Source of the DNA: Rhizobium sp. GN54
GTDB taxonomy: Bacteria > Pseudomonadota > Alphaproteobacteria > Rhizobiales > Rhizobiaceae
Length of the DNA: 64,000 bases
Reading direction: 5' to 3'
NCBI RefSeq assembly: GCF_021026345.1
Contig: NZ_JAJNCZ010000001.1
Coordinates: 1,178,001 to 1,242,000 of the forward strand
A program made the position numbers and the translations under genes. This document shows, piece by piece, positions 1-10,501 of this stretch. Under the pieces are notes generated by a model. It ran no database searches, was not told the DNA's origin, and was given only the letters and a program-made list of their open reading frames with translations. Positions within the stretch are counted from its first letter, which is position 1. Each line of letters begins with the position of its first letter.

Positions 1-1440
1 GACGGGCCCACCAGCCTCTCGACCTCGATGAACCAGCTCGCCCGTTTCGAGGCGGCAGGCTTCGACGTGCAGGACATCGACGGCCACGATTTCGATGCGA
101 TCGGCCGGGCGATCGCCCGGGCACGCACGTCGAGCAAGCCGTCGTTCATCTCGTGCCGGACGATCATCGGCAAGGGCGCGCCCAACCTGCAGGGGTCGGA
201 AAAGACCCATGGGGCGCCGCTCGGCGAAAGTGAGGTCGCCGCCACGAAGCGGGAACTGGGCTGGGATCATGCCCCGTTCGAGGTTCCCGAGGCCATTCTG
301 GAGCGCTGGAGCGAAGTTTCCGCGCGCGGGGCCGCTGAGCGGCGCGCATGGCTGGACCGGGTTGCCGCTGCTCCGGATGGCACAGCGTTCCTGAAGACCA
401 TCGACCGGGACGTTCCGGCATCGCTGTTCGACGCGCTTGCCGCGTTCCGGAGGCAGCATCGGGAGAGCGCGACCAAGGTCGCCACCCGCAAGGCTTCGGA
501 GATGGTGCTCGGCGTCGTCAACGCCGCGACCGACCTGACGATCGGCGGCTCGGCCGACCTGACCCATTCCAACCTGACGCTGACGGCGGGAATGGGCGCG
601 ATCCGGCCGGGGAGCTACGCCGGCCGCTACATCCACTACGGCATCCGCGAGCACGCCATGGCGGCTGCGATGAACGGGCTGGCCCTGCACGGCGGCTTCA
701 TTCCCTATGGCGGCACCTTCCTCGTCTTCTCCGACTACGCCCGCGGCGCGATCCGCCTGTCGGCGCTGATGGGGCAGCAGGTGGTCTACGTGATGACGCA
801 TGATTCGATCGGGCTTGGCGAGGACGGCCCGACCCATCAGCCGGTCGAGCATCTGGCGATGCTGCGGGCGACGCCCGATCTCAACGTCTTCCGCCCCTGC
901 GACATCGTCGAGACGGCGGAATGCTGGGAACTGGCCCTGAAGGAACGCGATCGTCCGAGCGTGCTGGTGCTATCGCGCCAGAACCTGCCGGTGTGCCGAG
1001 AGGCCGATAGCGAGGAAAACCTTTCTGCGCGTGGCGCCTATCTGCTGCGCGCGACCTCGGAACCACCTTCAGTCACCCTCCTCGCGACCGGTTCCGAGGT
1101 CGAAATCGCCTGTGCCGCCGCCGATGCGCTCGCGTCCGGACACGGCATCGCCGCGGCGGTGGTCTCCATGCCCTGCTGGGAGCTTTTCGAGCGGCAGTCG
1201 CCCGCCTATCGCAAGGCGGTCCTTGGGACCGCGCCAAGGATCGGTATCGAGGCCGCCGCCCGCCTCGGCTGGGACCGCTATCTCGGCGAGGACGGCGTCT
1301 TCGTCGGCATGACGGGCTTCGGCGCCAGCGCGCCGGCATCCGATCTCTACGCACATTTCGGCATCACCGCCGGGGCCGTCGTGGAGACGGCGCTCGAACT
1401 TGTCGCCCGGGCGTCGGGCTCGGACCGCACGGATCGGTAG
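1..1440 (+). CDS. cbbT: Transketolase, 5'-truncated by the window edge
   Basis: Thiamine-diphosphate enzyme that moves two-carbon units between sugar phosphates; here it serves the regenerative arm of the Calvin cycle. The reading frame is open from base 1, so the gene starts upstream and only its last 479 codons are present. An ATG at 28 is internal: the residues just before it (DGPTSLSTS) already belong to the family. Visible are the catalytic loop with [11 protein letters not shown], whose Glu activates the cofactor, and [14 protein letters not shown], which binds cofactor and substrate phosphate, followed by the C-terminal domain. It is followed 15 bases later by cbbA, with AGGAG just before the next start, so it is in the cbb operon. 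The identity is clear; the cbb rather than general tkt name rests on context. Confidence 0.95.
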   Translation, partial: DGPTSLSTSMNQLARFEAAGFDVQDIDGHDFDAIGRAIARARTSSKPSFISCRTIIGKGAPNLQGSEKTHGAPLGESEVAATKRELGWDHAPFEVPEAILERWSEVSARGAAERRAWLDRVAAAPDGTAFLKTIDRDVPASLFDALAAFRRQHRESATKVATRKASEMVLGVVNAATDLTIGGSADLTHSNLTLTAGMGAIRPGSYAGRYIHYGIREHAMAAAMNGLALHGGFIPYGGTFLVFSDYARGAIRLSALMGQQVVYVMTHDSIGLGEDGPTHQPVEHLAMLRATPDLNVFRPCDIVETAECWELALKERDRPSVLVLSRQNLPVCREADSEENLSARGAYLLRATSEPPSVTLLATGSEVEIACAAADALASGHGIAAAVVSMPCWELFERQSPAYRKAVLGTAPRIGIEAAARLGWDRYLGEDGVFVGMTGFGASAPASDLYAHFGITAGAVVETALELVARASGSDRTDR

Positions 1441-1455
1441 AAAAGGAGCAGAACC

Positions 1456-4031
<2,576 letters not shown>

Positions 4032-4041
4032 GAGACGCGAC

Positions 4042-4461
4042 ATGCACATCACCCAGGGAGCATTCTCGTTCCTGCCGCCGCTGACGGACGAACAGATCGC
4101 CAGGCAGGTGCAGTACTGCATCGACAAGGGCTGGGCCGTGAGCCTCGAATTCACCGACGACCCGCATCCCCGCAACACCTACTGGGACATGTGGGGCCAC
4201 CCGATGTTCGACAATCCCGACGCCGCCGCGCTGATGCTGGAACTGAAGGCCTGCCGCAAGGTCTATGGCGACCGGTACATCCGCCTCGTCGCCTTCGACA
4301 GCAGTCACGGGTGGGAATCCGTCCGCCTCTCCTTCATCGTCAACCGGCCCGCGGTCGAGCCGGGCTTCCGCCTGGAACGGCAGGAGACCGCGGGCAGGGG
4401 CATCCGCTACACCACGCGTTCCTATGCCGCAGGCCGGCCGGCGGGGGAACGTTATGGCTGA
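4042..4461 (+). CDS. cbbS: Ribulose-bisphosphate carboxylase small subunit, red type
   Basis: Small subunit that caps and stabilises the Rubisco octamer. At 139 residues it has the extended C-terminus usual for red-type small subunits ([19 protein letters not shown] region), which forms beta-hairpins in the central channel of red-type enzymes. The N-terminal [18 protein letters not shown] is typical of the family. It begins 10 bases after cbbL and its last 8 bases overlap the start of cbbX, so translation of the three genes is probably coupled. Confidence 0.97.
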   Translation: MHITQGAFSFLPPLTDEQIARQVQYCIDKGWAVSLEFTDDPHPRNTYWDMWGHPMFDNPDAAALMLELKACRKVYGDRYIRLVAFDSSHGWESVRLSFIVNRPAVEPGFRLERQETAGRGIRYTTRSYAAGRPAGERYG

Positions 4462-5410
4462 GGCGCAACCCATCATGCGAGAGGTCGATGACGTAAAGCT
4501 CTCCGCCATCGACCTCAGGGCGGAATATGCCGAATCGGGTGTCGAGGCCGTGCTGGACGAACTCGACCGCACGCTCATCGGTCTCAAGCCGGTCAAGCAG
4601 CGGATCAAGGAGACGGCGGCGCTGCTCCTGGTCGAACGCGCGCGCAAGCGTCTCGGCCTCGCCCATGAAACGCCGACGCTGCACATGTGCTTCAGCGGCA
4701 ATCCGGGAACGGGAAAGACGACCGTCGCCCTGCGCATGGCCGATCTGCTCCACCGCCTCGGCTATATCCGCAAGGGGCACCTGGTCTCGGTGACGCGCGA
4801 CGATCTGGTGGGCCAGTATATCGGCCATACCGCGCCGAAGACGAAGGAGATCCTGAAAAAGGCGATGGGCGGCGTCCTCTTCATCGACGAGGCCTACTAT
4901 CTCTACCGGCAGGAGAACGAGCGCGACTACGGCCAGGAGGCCATCGAAATCCTCCTGCAGGTGATGGAACATCAGCGCGAGGATTTCGTCGTCATCCTGG
5001 CGGGATACGGCGACCGGATGGAGCGGTTCTTCGAGAGCAATCCGGGATTTCGCTCGCGCATCGCCCACCACATCGACTTTCCGGACTATGCCGACGACGA
5101 ACTGCTTTCGATCGCAGACGTGATGCTCGAAAAGCAGAACTACGGCTTCGACGCCGAAGGGCGGGCCGCCATGGAGCAATACATCGCGCTTCGCCGCCGC
5201 CAGCCGCATTTCGCCAATGCGCGTTCCATCCGCAACGCGCTCGATCGCGCACGCCTGCGCCAGGCGAACCGGCTGTTCGAGACGTCCGACGGGCCGATCG
5301 GCGCCGATACGCTGTCCACCATCGTCGCCGCCGACATCAGGGCCAGCCGCATCTTCCGGAATGAGGCAGGACAAGAGAGCGAGGCGAGACAGCTGGAGGG
5401 CGCATCATGA
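4454..5410 (+). CDS. cbbX: Red-type Rubisco activase, AAA+ ATPase
   Basis: Hexameric ATPase that remodels inhibited red-type Rubisco and frees the active site of tightly bound sugar phosphates. The protein has 318 residues. Walker A is GNPGTGKT at residues 82-89 (Lys88); Walker B is the [12 protein letters not shown] segment; sensor and arginine-finger regions follow (NPGFRSRI). I chose the ATG at 4454, inside the end of cbbS, because [16 protein letters not shown] and what follows is the family N-terminus; the open frame extends upstream to 4265 only by chance through cbbS. The stop overlaps the next gene as ATGA. Its presence supports the red-type assignment of cbbLS. Confidence 0.97.
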   Translation: MAEAQPIMREVDDVKLSAIDLRAEYAESGVEAVLDELDRTLIGLKPVKQRIKETAALLLVERARKRLGLAHETPTLHMCFSGNPGTGKTTVALRMADLLHRLGYIRKGHLVSVTRDDLVGQYIGHTAPKTKEILKKAMGGVLFIDEAYYLYRQENERDYGQEAIEILLQVMEHQREDFVVILAGYGDRMERFFESNPGFRSRIAHHIDFPDYADDELLSIADVMLEKQNYGFDAEGRAAMEQYIALRRRQPHFANARSIRNALDRARLRQANRLFETSDGPIGADTLSTIVAADIRASRIFRNEAGQESEARQLEGAS

Positions 5411-6096
5411 GCGGACGAACGATCATCGCGCCGTCCATCCTGTCGGCGGATTTCTCGCGGCTGGGCGAAGAGGTCGAAAACGTCGTCGCAGCCGGGGGCG
5501 ACTGGATCCACCTCGACGTGATGGACGGCCATTTCGTGCCCAACATCACCTTCGGGCCGCCGGTGGTGAAATCCATCCGCAACCGGACGGATGCCGTCTT
5601 CGACTGCCACCTGATGATCGCGCCGGCGGATCCCTATATCGCCGCCTTCGCGGAGGCAGGTTGCGATATCATCACGGTTCACGCGGAAGCCGGACCGCAT
5701 CTCGACCGGACGCTGCAGGCGATCCGCAATCTCGGCAAGAAGGCGGGCGTCTCGCTCAATCCGTCGACGCCCGAAAGCGCCATTGAATACGTGCTCGACC
5801 GCCTCGATCTCATCCTGCTGATGACCGTCAACCCCGGCTTCGGCGGGCAGGCCTTCATTCCGGCGGTCGTGGAGAAGGTGCGCCGCGTGGCGGGGATGAT
5901 CGGCGACCGGCCGATCCATATCGAAATCGACGGCGGCGTCACGCCCGAGACCGCGCCCCTGGTCTCGGCCGCCGGTGCCGACGTGCTGGTGGCGGGCTCC
6001 GCCATCTTCAAGACAAACGACGCGTCGGCCTATGCCGGCAATATCGAAGCGATCCGGCGGCAGGCCGACAAGGCGCTGACACGTCGGGCGGCCTGA
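5407..6096 (+). CDS. cbbE: Ribulose-phosphate 3-epimerase
   Basis: Interconverts D-ribulose 5-phosphate and D-xylulose 5-phosphate, feeding ribulose-bisphosphate regeneration. The 229-residue TIM barrel shows [13 protein letters not shown] at the N-terminus, [18 protein letters not shown] with the catalytic Asp and metal ligands, [12 protein letters not shown] and IEIDGGV with the second catalytic Asp. It starts in an ATGA overlap with the cbbX stop and is the last gene of the operon: a strong hairpin and a gene on the opposite strand follow. It may also serve as the general rpe; no second copy is in this window. Confidence 0.95.
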   Translation: MSGRTIIAPSILSADFSRLGEEVENVVAAGGDWIHLDVMDGHFVPNITFGPPVVKSIRNRTDAVFDCHLMIAPADPYIAAFAEAGCDIITVHAEAGPHLDRTLQAIRNLGKKAGVSLNPSTPESAIEYVLDRLDLILLMTVNPGFGGQAFIPAVVEKVRRVAGMIGDRPIHIEIDGGVTPETAPLVSAAGADVLVAGSAIFKTNDASAYAGNIEAIRRQADKALTRRAA

Positions 6097-6125
6097 CACG
6101 GATCATGGAGGTTCAGACGGACGAC

Positions 6126-6151
6126 GGGGCTGCCGGGAAACCGGCAGCCCC
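6126..6151. terminator. Hairpin between convergent cbbE and cytochrome c genes
   Basis: A perfect 11-bp inverted repeat, GGGGCTGCCGG and its complement, encloses a GAAA tetraloop. It lies between two converging genes and could stop transcription from both sides, although neither flank has a clear T-run. The position makes a shared terminator the simplest reading. Confidence 0.6.
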
Positions 6152-6156
6152 GCATC

Positions 6157-6549
6157 TCATTGCTTCGTCGAGAACTGCTCGAGATAGGCCAGGAGATTGC
6201 TGAGGTCTTCTTCCTTCTTCAGGCCGGCAAAGGCCATCTTGGTGCCTTTGACCTTTGCCTTGGGATTGTGAAGGTACTCGCGCAACGATGCCTCGTCCCA
6301 TTTGAGACCGGCCTTGCCTGCCTCGACCATCGCCTTGGAATAGGTGAAGCCGGGATGGGTGCCGGCGACCCTGTCGATCACGTTCATCAGAGACGGACCG
6401 ATCTTGTTCTTGTCCGTCTCGGCGTCATGACAGGCCTTGCACTTGTTGAACACGGTTGCACCCGCGGTGGCATCGCCCTCCTGGGCATTGACCCCGCAGG
6501 CAGTAAAGATCGCAACTGATACGCCGATCAGAAGGACACGACAGTTCAT
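6157..6549 (-). CDS. Small class I c-type cytochrome, periplasmic
   Basis: Single-heme electron carrier of 130 residues. A hydrophobic signal sequence covers about residues 1-22 (cleavage near VNA-QE). The heme site is CKACH with Cys37, Cys40 and His41, and Met105 in GTKMAFAGL is the likely sixth ligand. The fold is that of cytochrome c2/c550. It lies on the opposite strand to the cbb operon and about 4 kb from the methanol dehydrogenase set, so it could be the electron acceptor for XoxG on the way to an oxidase, but the sequence alone does not prove this. Cys18 inside the signal region (FTAC) is not a good lipobox because position -3 is Phe. Confidence 0.9.
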   Translation of the reverse strand: MNCRVLLIGVSVAIFTACGVNAQEGDATAGATVFNKCKACHDAETDKNKIGPSLMNVIDRVAGTHPGFTYSKAMVEAGKAGLKWDEASLREYLHNPKAKVKGTKMAFAGLKKEEDLSNLLAYLEQFSTKQ

Positions 6550-6899
6550 ATTCTTTCCTCATCTCGCCAAGGGTGCCCTTTGACGACGGCAGGTGCCAGG
6601 TTTCCTCCTCCGGCGCCGGCCAGTTCGGATCGCGCGACTTTCCGCATCGGGGCATCCAGTCGCGCGATCCGTTCGAAAAAGTGACCTGCCGGGGAGTGCA
6701 AGTCAACCCTCGAACACCCTCCGGCCTCGTCATTGGCGGCACAAATCGGAAGTTGCGATTGACTGGCAGACGCGATGCTCCTAACCTCGTGACGCTCTCT
6801 TCCAGGCACCGGAAGAAGACGCGATTAACTGGCGGTTGCATCTGCGATCGCGGGGCAGGGGAAACGGCTGCGGCGAGCCCGCCAGTCAAAAGGTGCACT
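6550..6899. other. Intergenic region upstream of the ABC transporter cluster
   Basis: About 350 bases between the cytochrome gene (leftward) and a small gene (rightward). No open frame here looks like a real protein. A possible sigma-70 promoter for the rightward genes is TTGACT at 6759-6764, followed after 17 bases by TAACCT at 6782-6787; the -10 match is weak. Confidence 0.35.
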
Positions 6900-7109
6900 A
6901 TGTCGTTCATCGAACTCGTTCTGACGATCTGCCTTGCGGACAAGCCTGCGAGCTGCCGCGAGGAAAATCTCCATTTCGAAGACATGGGAGGCCCGGTGAC
7001 CTGCATGCTCCAGGCGCCGCCGCGGATTGCGAAATGGTCTGCGGAGCACCCGAAATTGCGCGTCGTCAAGTGGCGCTGCGAATACGCGTCGGAGGGGCGC
7101 GACATCTGA
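6900..7109 (+). CDS. Small conserved hypothetical protein, 69 residues
   Basis: The protein starts MSFIELVLTICLADKPASCR and has four cysteines (CLADKPASC, GGPVTCMLQ, VVKWRC). The features -ELVLTICL-, a Cys near CMLQA, IAKWSAEHP and -VKWRCEY resemble a small family I know from rhizobial genomes with no assigned function. A weak AAAAGG precedes the ATG. The open frame extends further upstream to 6573, but the extension does not resemble the family, so the start at 6900 is preferred. It lies 24 bases before the ABC transporter genes and may be co-transcribed with them. The hydrophobic N-terminus is short, so its location in the cell is unclear. Confidence 0.6.
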   Translation: MSFIELVLTICLADKPASCREENLHFEDMGGPVTCMLQAPPRIAKWSAEHPKLRVVKWRCEYASEGRDI

Positions 7110-7133
7110 AATCGAATCGCATGGGAGGAACGG

Positions 7134-8123
7134 GTGGGAGGCTGCATCGGCCGATCGTTTCGGATCGCATTATCGTTGTTGTTGGTGGCATTTTTCGCGC
7201 AGACGGCAGGGCAGGCCGCGGCCGCCGAGGTCGTGCGCGTCGGCGTACTCAAGTTCGGGACCGTGAGTTGGGAACTCGATACGATCAAGCGGCACAAGCT
7301 CGATGAAAAACACGGGATCACTTTGGAGGTGCAGGCCTTCGCCGGCGAGGACGCGACGAATGTCGCCCTGATGGCCGGATCGGTCGACGTGATCGTCTCG
7401 GACTGGCTGTGGGTCTCGCGGCAGCGCGCCACGGGGCTGGACCTGACCTTCGTGCCCTATTCGACCGCGGTCGGAGCCATCATGGTGCCGCCCGATTCGC
7501 CGATCGGCAGTCTCGCCGACCTGGCCGGCAAGACGATCGGCGTCGCCGGCGGCCCCCTCGACAAGAACTGGCTGCTGATCCAGGCGATGGCGAAGAAGGA
7601 CCACGCCACCGATCTGGCGACGGCCAGCACGATCGCCTATGGCGCACCGCCCTTGCTGACGGAGAAGGTGCAGCAGGGCGAACTCGATGCGGTCCTCAAT
7701 TTCTGGAACTATTGCGCCCGCCTGGAGGCGAAGGGGTTCCGCCGGCTGGTCAGCGGTCAGGAGGCCGCCGCCGCCCTCGGCGCCGCCGGGCCGATCGTCG
7801 CCCTCGGATATGTCTTCCACGATGCCTGGGCCAAGGACAGCCCGGCCGCAATCGGAGGCTTCGTCAAGGCCAGCGCCGATGCGAAGGCGCTTCTCGAAAG
7901 GTCCGACGAGGAGTGGGACCTGCTTGCCCCGTTGATCCCCGGCGACGAGGCCGAACGCAGGGTCATGCGCGATCGCTACCGGGAGGGCATCCCCAGGGGC
8001 TCCCGGGAGGATGCGGAAAGGGACGCCGCAGCGCTCTACAAGGTCCTTGCGGGCATCGGCGGCGAGGAGCTGGTTGGGCCTTCCAGGGAACTGGCGCCGG
8101 GGACGTTCTGGAGGATGCAGTAG
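7134..8123 (+). CDS. ABC transporter periplasmic substrate-binding protein, SsuA/TauA/NMT1 type
   Basis: Putative periplasmic receptor of 329 residues. The start is GTG at 7134 behind GGAGGAA. A signal peptide of about 31 residues ends near GQAAAA-EVVRVG. The mature part shows the fold markers of the nitrate/sulfonate/taurine/THI5-like group: VGVLKFGTVSWELD, an EVQAFAGEDATNVALMAG patch and SLADLAGKTIGVAGG. Members of this group bind sulfonates, taurine, aromatic acids or pyrimidine precursors, so the ligand cannot be read from sequence. The stop TAG abuts the permease start directly. Its place between the cbb and xoxF genes suggests a role in C1 growth, such as uptake of a substrate or cofactor-related compound; this is inference. 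Confidence 0.85.
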   Translation: MGGCIGRSFRIALSLLLVAFFAQTAGQAAAAEVVRVGVLKFGTVSWELDTIKRHKLDEKHGITLEVQAFAGEDATNVALMAGSVDVIVSDWLWVSRQRATGLDLTFVPYSTAVGAIMVPPDSPIGSLADLAGKTIGVAGGPLDKNWLLIQAMAKKDHATDLATASTIAYGAPPLLTEKVQQGELDAVLNFWNYCARLEAKGFRRLVSGQEAAAALGAAGPIVALGYVFHDAWAKDSPAAIGGFVKASADAKALLERSDEEWDLLAPLIPGDEAERRVMRDRYREGIPRGSREDAERDAAALYKVLAGIGGEELVGPSRELAPGTFWRMQ

Positions 8124-8939
8124 GTGAGTTCGTTCTTGCTCGGTACGTCGTCACAGGGGCGAACGGACAAGGCTGCACCGGGACGAAACTGGGGGCCGTT
8201 GCTGACGGTCGCAGCCTCGATCGTCGTCCTGGCCGTCGCCTGGCAACTGACGGCGACCCTGTGGCCTAGCCGTGCCTTCCCGCCGCCCCTCGACGTCCTG
8301 CGCGTCATGATCCGGGAGACGGCCAGCGGGGAGATCCCCTATCATCTGGCGATCACCCTGTGCCGCGTGGCCGCCGCGTTCCTGCTCGCCATCGTGATCG
8401 GCTCGGCGATCGGCATATTTCTCGGAAGCCACCCGCGGGCGGACCGGTTTCTCGACCCCTGGGTCATTCTCTCGCTGAACGTTCCCGCACTGGTCGTCAT
8501 CGTTCTCGCCTATATCTGGTTCGGGCTGAACGAGGTCGCCGCCATCGGCGCCGTGGCATTCAACAAGATTCCCAATGTCATCGTCACGATGCGGGAGGGG
8601 ACCCGTGCGCTCGACCTGCGCTATGCGGACATGGCGAAGGTCTACCGGTTCGGGGCGTTCGCGCGCCTGCGCCACGTCCTGCTGCCGCAATTGCAGCCCT
8701 ATCTGGCCGCGGCCTCCCGCTCGGGCATTTCGCTGATCTGGAAGATCGTGCTCGTCGTCGAACTGCTCGGCCGGTCGAACGGTGTCGGCTTCCAGATCAA
8801 TCTCTATTTTCAGCTCTTCGATGTCGCCGCCATCCTGGCCTACACGCTGGCCTTCGTCTGCGTGATGCTCTTGATCGAAATTCTTCTGGTGCAGCCCCTT
8901 GAACACGCTTCAACCCGTTGGCGCAGACGCGCGACTTGA
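8124..8939 (+). CDS. ABC transporter permease, SsuC/TauC type
   Basis: Inner-membrane subunit of 271 residues of the importer encoded with its neighbours. It starts GTG immediately after the stop of the binding-protein gene. There are about six hydrophobic segments, for example LTVAASIVVLAVAWQLTATL, the VAAAFLLAIVIGSAIGIFLG segment, and a C-terminal ILAYTLAFVCVMLLIEILLV segment. The EAA-like loop lies around DMAKVYRFGAFARLRHVLLP and docks the ATPase. It overlaps the ATPase gene by 41 bases, indicating tight coupling. Confidence 0.88.
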   Translation: MSSFLLGTSSQGRTDKAAPGRNWGPLLTVAASIVVLAVAWQLTATLWPSRAFPPPLDVLRVMIRETASGEIPYHLAITLCRVAAAFLLAIVIGSAIGIFLGSHPRADRFLDPWVILSLNVPALVVIVLAYIWFGLNEVAAIGAVAFNKIPNVIVTMREGTRALDLRYADMAKVYRFGAFARLRHVLLPQLQPYLAAASRSGISLIWKIVLVVELLGRSNGVGFQINLYFQLFDVAAILAYTLAFVCVMLLIEILLVQPLEHASTRWRRRAT

Positions 8940-9648
8940 AATCGAAATCCGCCGCAAGTCCTTCGAGGCGTCCAGGGGCGGCAGCATCGATGTCCTGCAC
9001 GATCTCGACTTCGCGGTCGAGCAGAACGAATTCGCCTGCCTCATCGGCCCCTCCGGCTGCGGCAAGACCACGACGTTGCGATTGCTTCTCGGCCTGGACC
9101 GCGATTTCGAAGGGCGCATCAAGCTGCCGGGGGCAGGGGAGCCGCGCATCGGCATGGTCTTTCAGGAGCCGGTCCTGCTGCCCTGGCGGACCGTCGAGGA
9201 GAACGTGCGCCTCGCCCTGCCGAAGGCCCTGCACGGCAGGAGCCTCGATCACCTGTTCGATGCGCTCGGCCTGGGCAAGATGCGCGCCTTCTATCCCGGC
9301 GAACTGTCGCTGGGGCTGGCGCGTCGCGCCGCCCTGGCCCGGGCGCTGGCGATCGAGCCGGATCTGCTGGTGCTCGACGAGCCCTTCGTCTCCCTCGACG
9401 AGGCGACCGCGCAGCAGCTTCGCCATCTCCTGCTCCAGGTATGGTCGGAGCGTCCGACGACGGTGCTGATGGTGACGCATAACCTGCAGGAGGCGATCAT
9501 GCTGGCCGACCGGATCATCGTCTTGTCGCCGCGCCCCTCCCATGTCGTCGGGTCGTTCCTGATCCGGGTTCCGCGGCAATCCCGCAACGCGCAGGTGCGC
9601 AGCGACATCCTGCGCTCTTTCCACGAACGGTTCCCGACGCAGCTTTGA
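8899..9648 (+). CDS. ABC transporter ATP-binding protein with altered signature motif
   Basis: Cytoplasmic ATPase of 249 residues driving the importer. Walker A is GPSGCGKTT, the Q-loop is MVFQEPVLLPW, Walker B is LLVLDEPFVSLDE and the switch His is in VTHNLQEA. The start is TTG at 8899, inside the permease gene. The family signature, normally LSGGxxQR, reads LSLGLARR here: the second Gly and the Gln are lost. That change is unusual in a protein whose other ATP-site motifs are intact, and it may alter coupling or rely on asymmetric sites. It is the last gene before a leftward gene. Confidence 0.88.
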   Translation: MNTLQPVGADARLEIEIRRKSFEASRGGSIDVLHDLDFAVEQNEFACLIGPSGCGKTTTLRLLLGLDRDFEGRIKLPGAGEPRIGMVFQEPVLLPWRTVEENVRLALPKALHGRSLDHLFDALGLGKMRAFYPGELSLGLARRAALARALAIEPDLLVLDEPFVSLDEATAQQLRHLLLQVWSERPTTVLMVTHNLQEAIMLADRIIVLSPRPSHVVGSFLIRVPRQSRNAQVRSDILRSFHERFPTQL

Positions 9649-9734
9649 CGCAGTGGCACAAGACCACGCCGCGATTTGCGACGACCACAGGCGCGAATCG
9701 GAGGACCCCGATGCGCCCCGGGACCGGTCGCTAC

Positions 9735-10085
9735 TCAGAAGCAGCGGATGTCGGCTTCGGCCTGGGCTCTCTTCAGGTCCGCGATCGCGGCCTTGGCAGG
9801 AGCGCTCTCGCGAAACAGCGCGCCGTTTTCGCCAGGCACCAGTCCCATCTGCCGGAAGGTGGCGGCCGCCTCGTAGCGCTCGTAGGAGATGATCGATTCG
9901 ATGACGTCGATCGAGCAGGAGCAGCGATCGAGGTTGGCCCTGTTCTCGCCATTGGCCTTCATGCAGGCATAGACATACTCGGCCACCGCATTGGTCGGAT
10001 AGCTCATCGCTGCAACCGCCGGGAGAGCAAGGCCTGCTGCCGCCGTCGCGAGTACGGCTAGGGAAATCTTCGCTGGCGTAACCAT
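9735..10085 (-). CDS. Small exported Cys-containing protein divergent from xoxF
   Basis: I do not recognise a named family. The 116-residue product starts at the ATG ending at 10085 (MVTPAKISLAVLATAAAG) with GAGG a few bases upstream; the open frame continues further upstream but with non-protein-like sequence. A signal peptide ends near ALPAVAA-MSYPTNAV. The mature part of about 90 residues is helical in character and has four cysteines, in YACMK, DRCSCS and the C-terminal DIRCF, suggesting two disulfides in the periplasm. It is transcribed away from xoxF, sharing a 416-base control region. A role in methanol oxidation or enzyme maturation is plausible only from context. Confidence 0.65.
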   Translation of the reverse strand: MVTPAKISLAVLATAAAGLALPAVAAMSYPTNAVAEYVYACMKANGENRANLDRCSCSIDVIESIISYERYEAAATFRQMGLVPGENGALFRESAPAKAAIADLKRAQAEADIRCF

Positions 10086-10501
10086 GACATATCCTCGTTC
10101 CGAAGGCGCGGACCCGGCAGGGCGCGCAAAGACCGCTGCAAGTATAGGTTCAAATTCGCATCGATATCCAGTAATATAGGACAACATTCCGGATGGATGT
10201 TGTTGCGGCGCAATATAAGCATAGTGCGGCGCAGCGAGTATTGATTGAGAAACGCGCTTGCCGAAAGGAAAACTATCTCTTATGGTTGCGTTGTTTCCGG
10301 CTTCAAGGACGTTGCCGTCAAGGGAGTGGTGACAGTCTTCGTAGGCCAAGCGGGTGGGCGGTAACGGTGCCCTCCGCACGCCTGGCTTAGGTCGTGACAC
10401 GCTGCCGGAAATACTTCCCACAATGCTGAACCGGTGACGCGGGCTCCTGTTATGGAACAGGCGCCGCCGCAAAAGTCACCTGTCGAATTCGGGAGGACTA
10501 A
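10086..10501. promoter_or_regulatory. Divergent control region of xoxF and the Cys-containing protein gene
   Basis: 416 bases without a convincing gene, noticeably more A/T-rich than the flanks. It must hold promoters for both directions. A candidate sigma-70 promoter toward xoxF is TTGCCG at 10258-10263 with TATGGT at 10281-10286 (17-base spacer). The xoxF ribosome site GGGAGGA ends a few bases before the ATG. Lanthanide- or two-component-responsive operators would be expected here, but I cannot name one. Confidence 0.5.
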
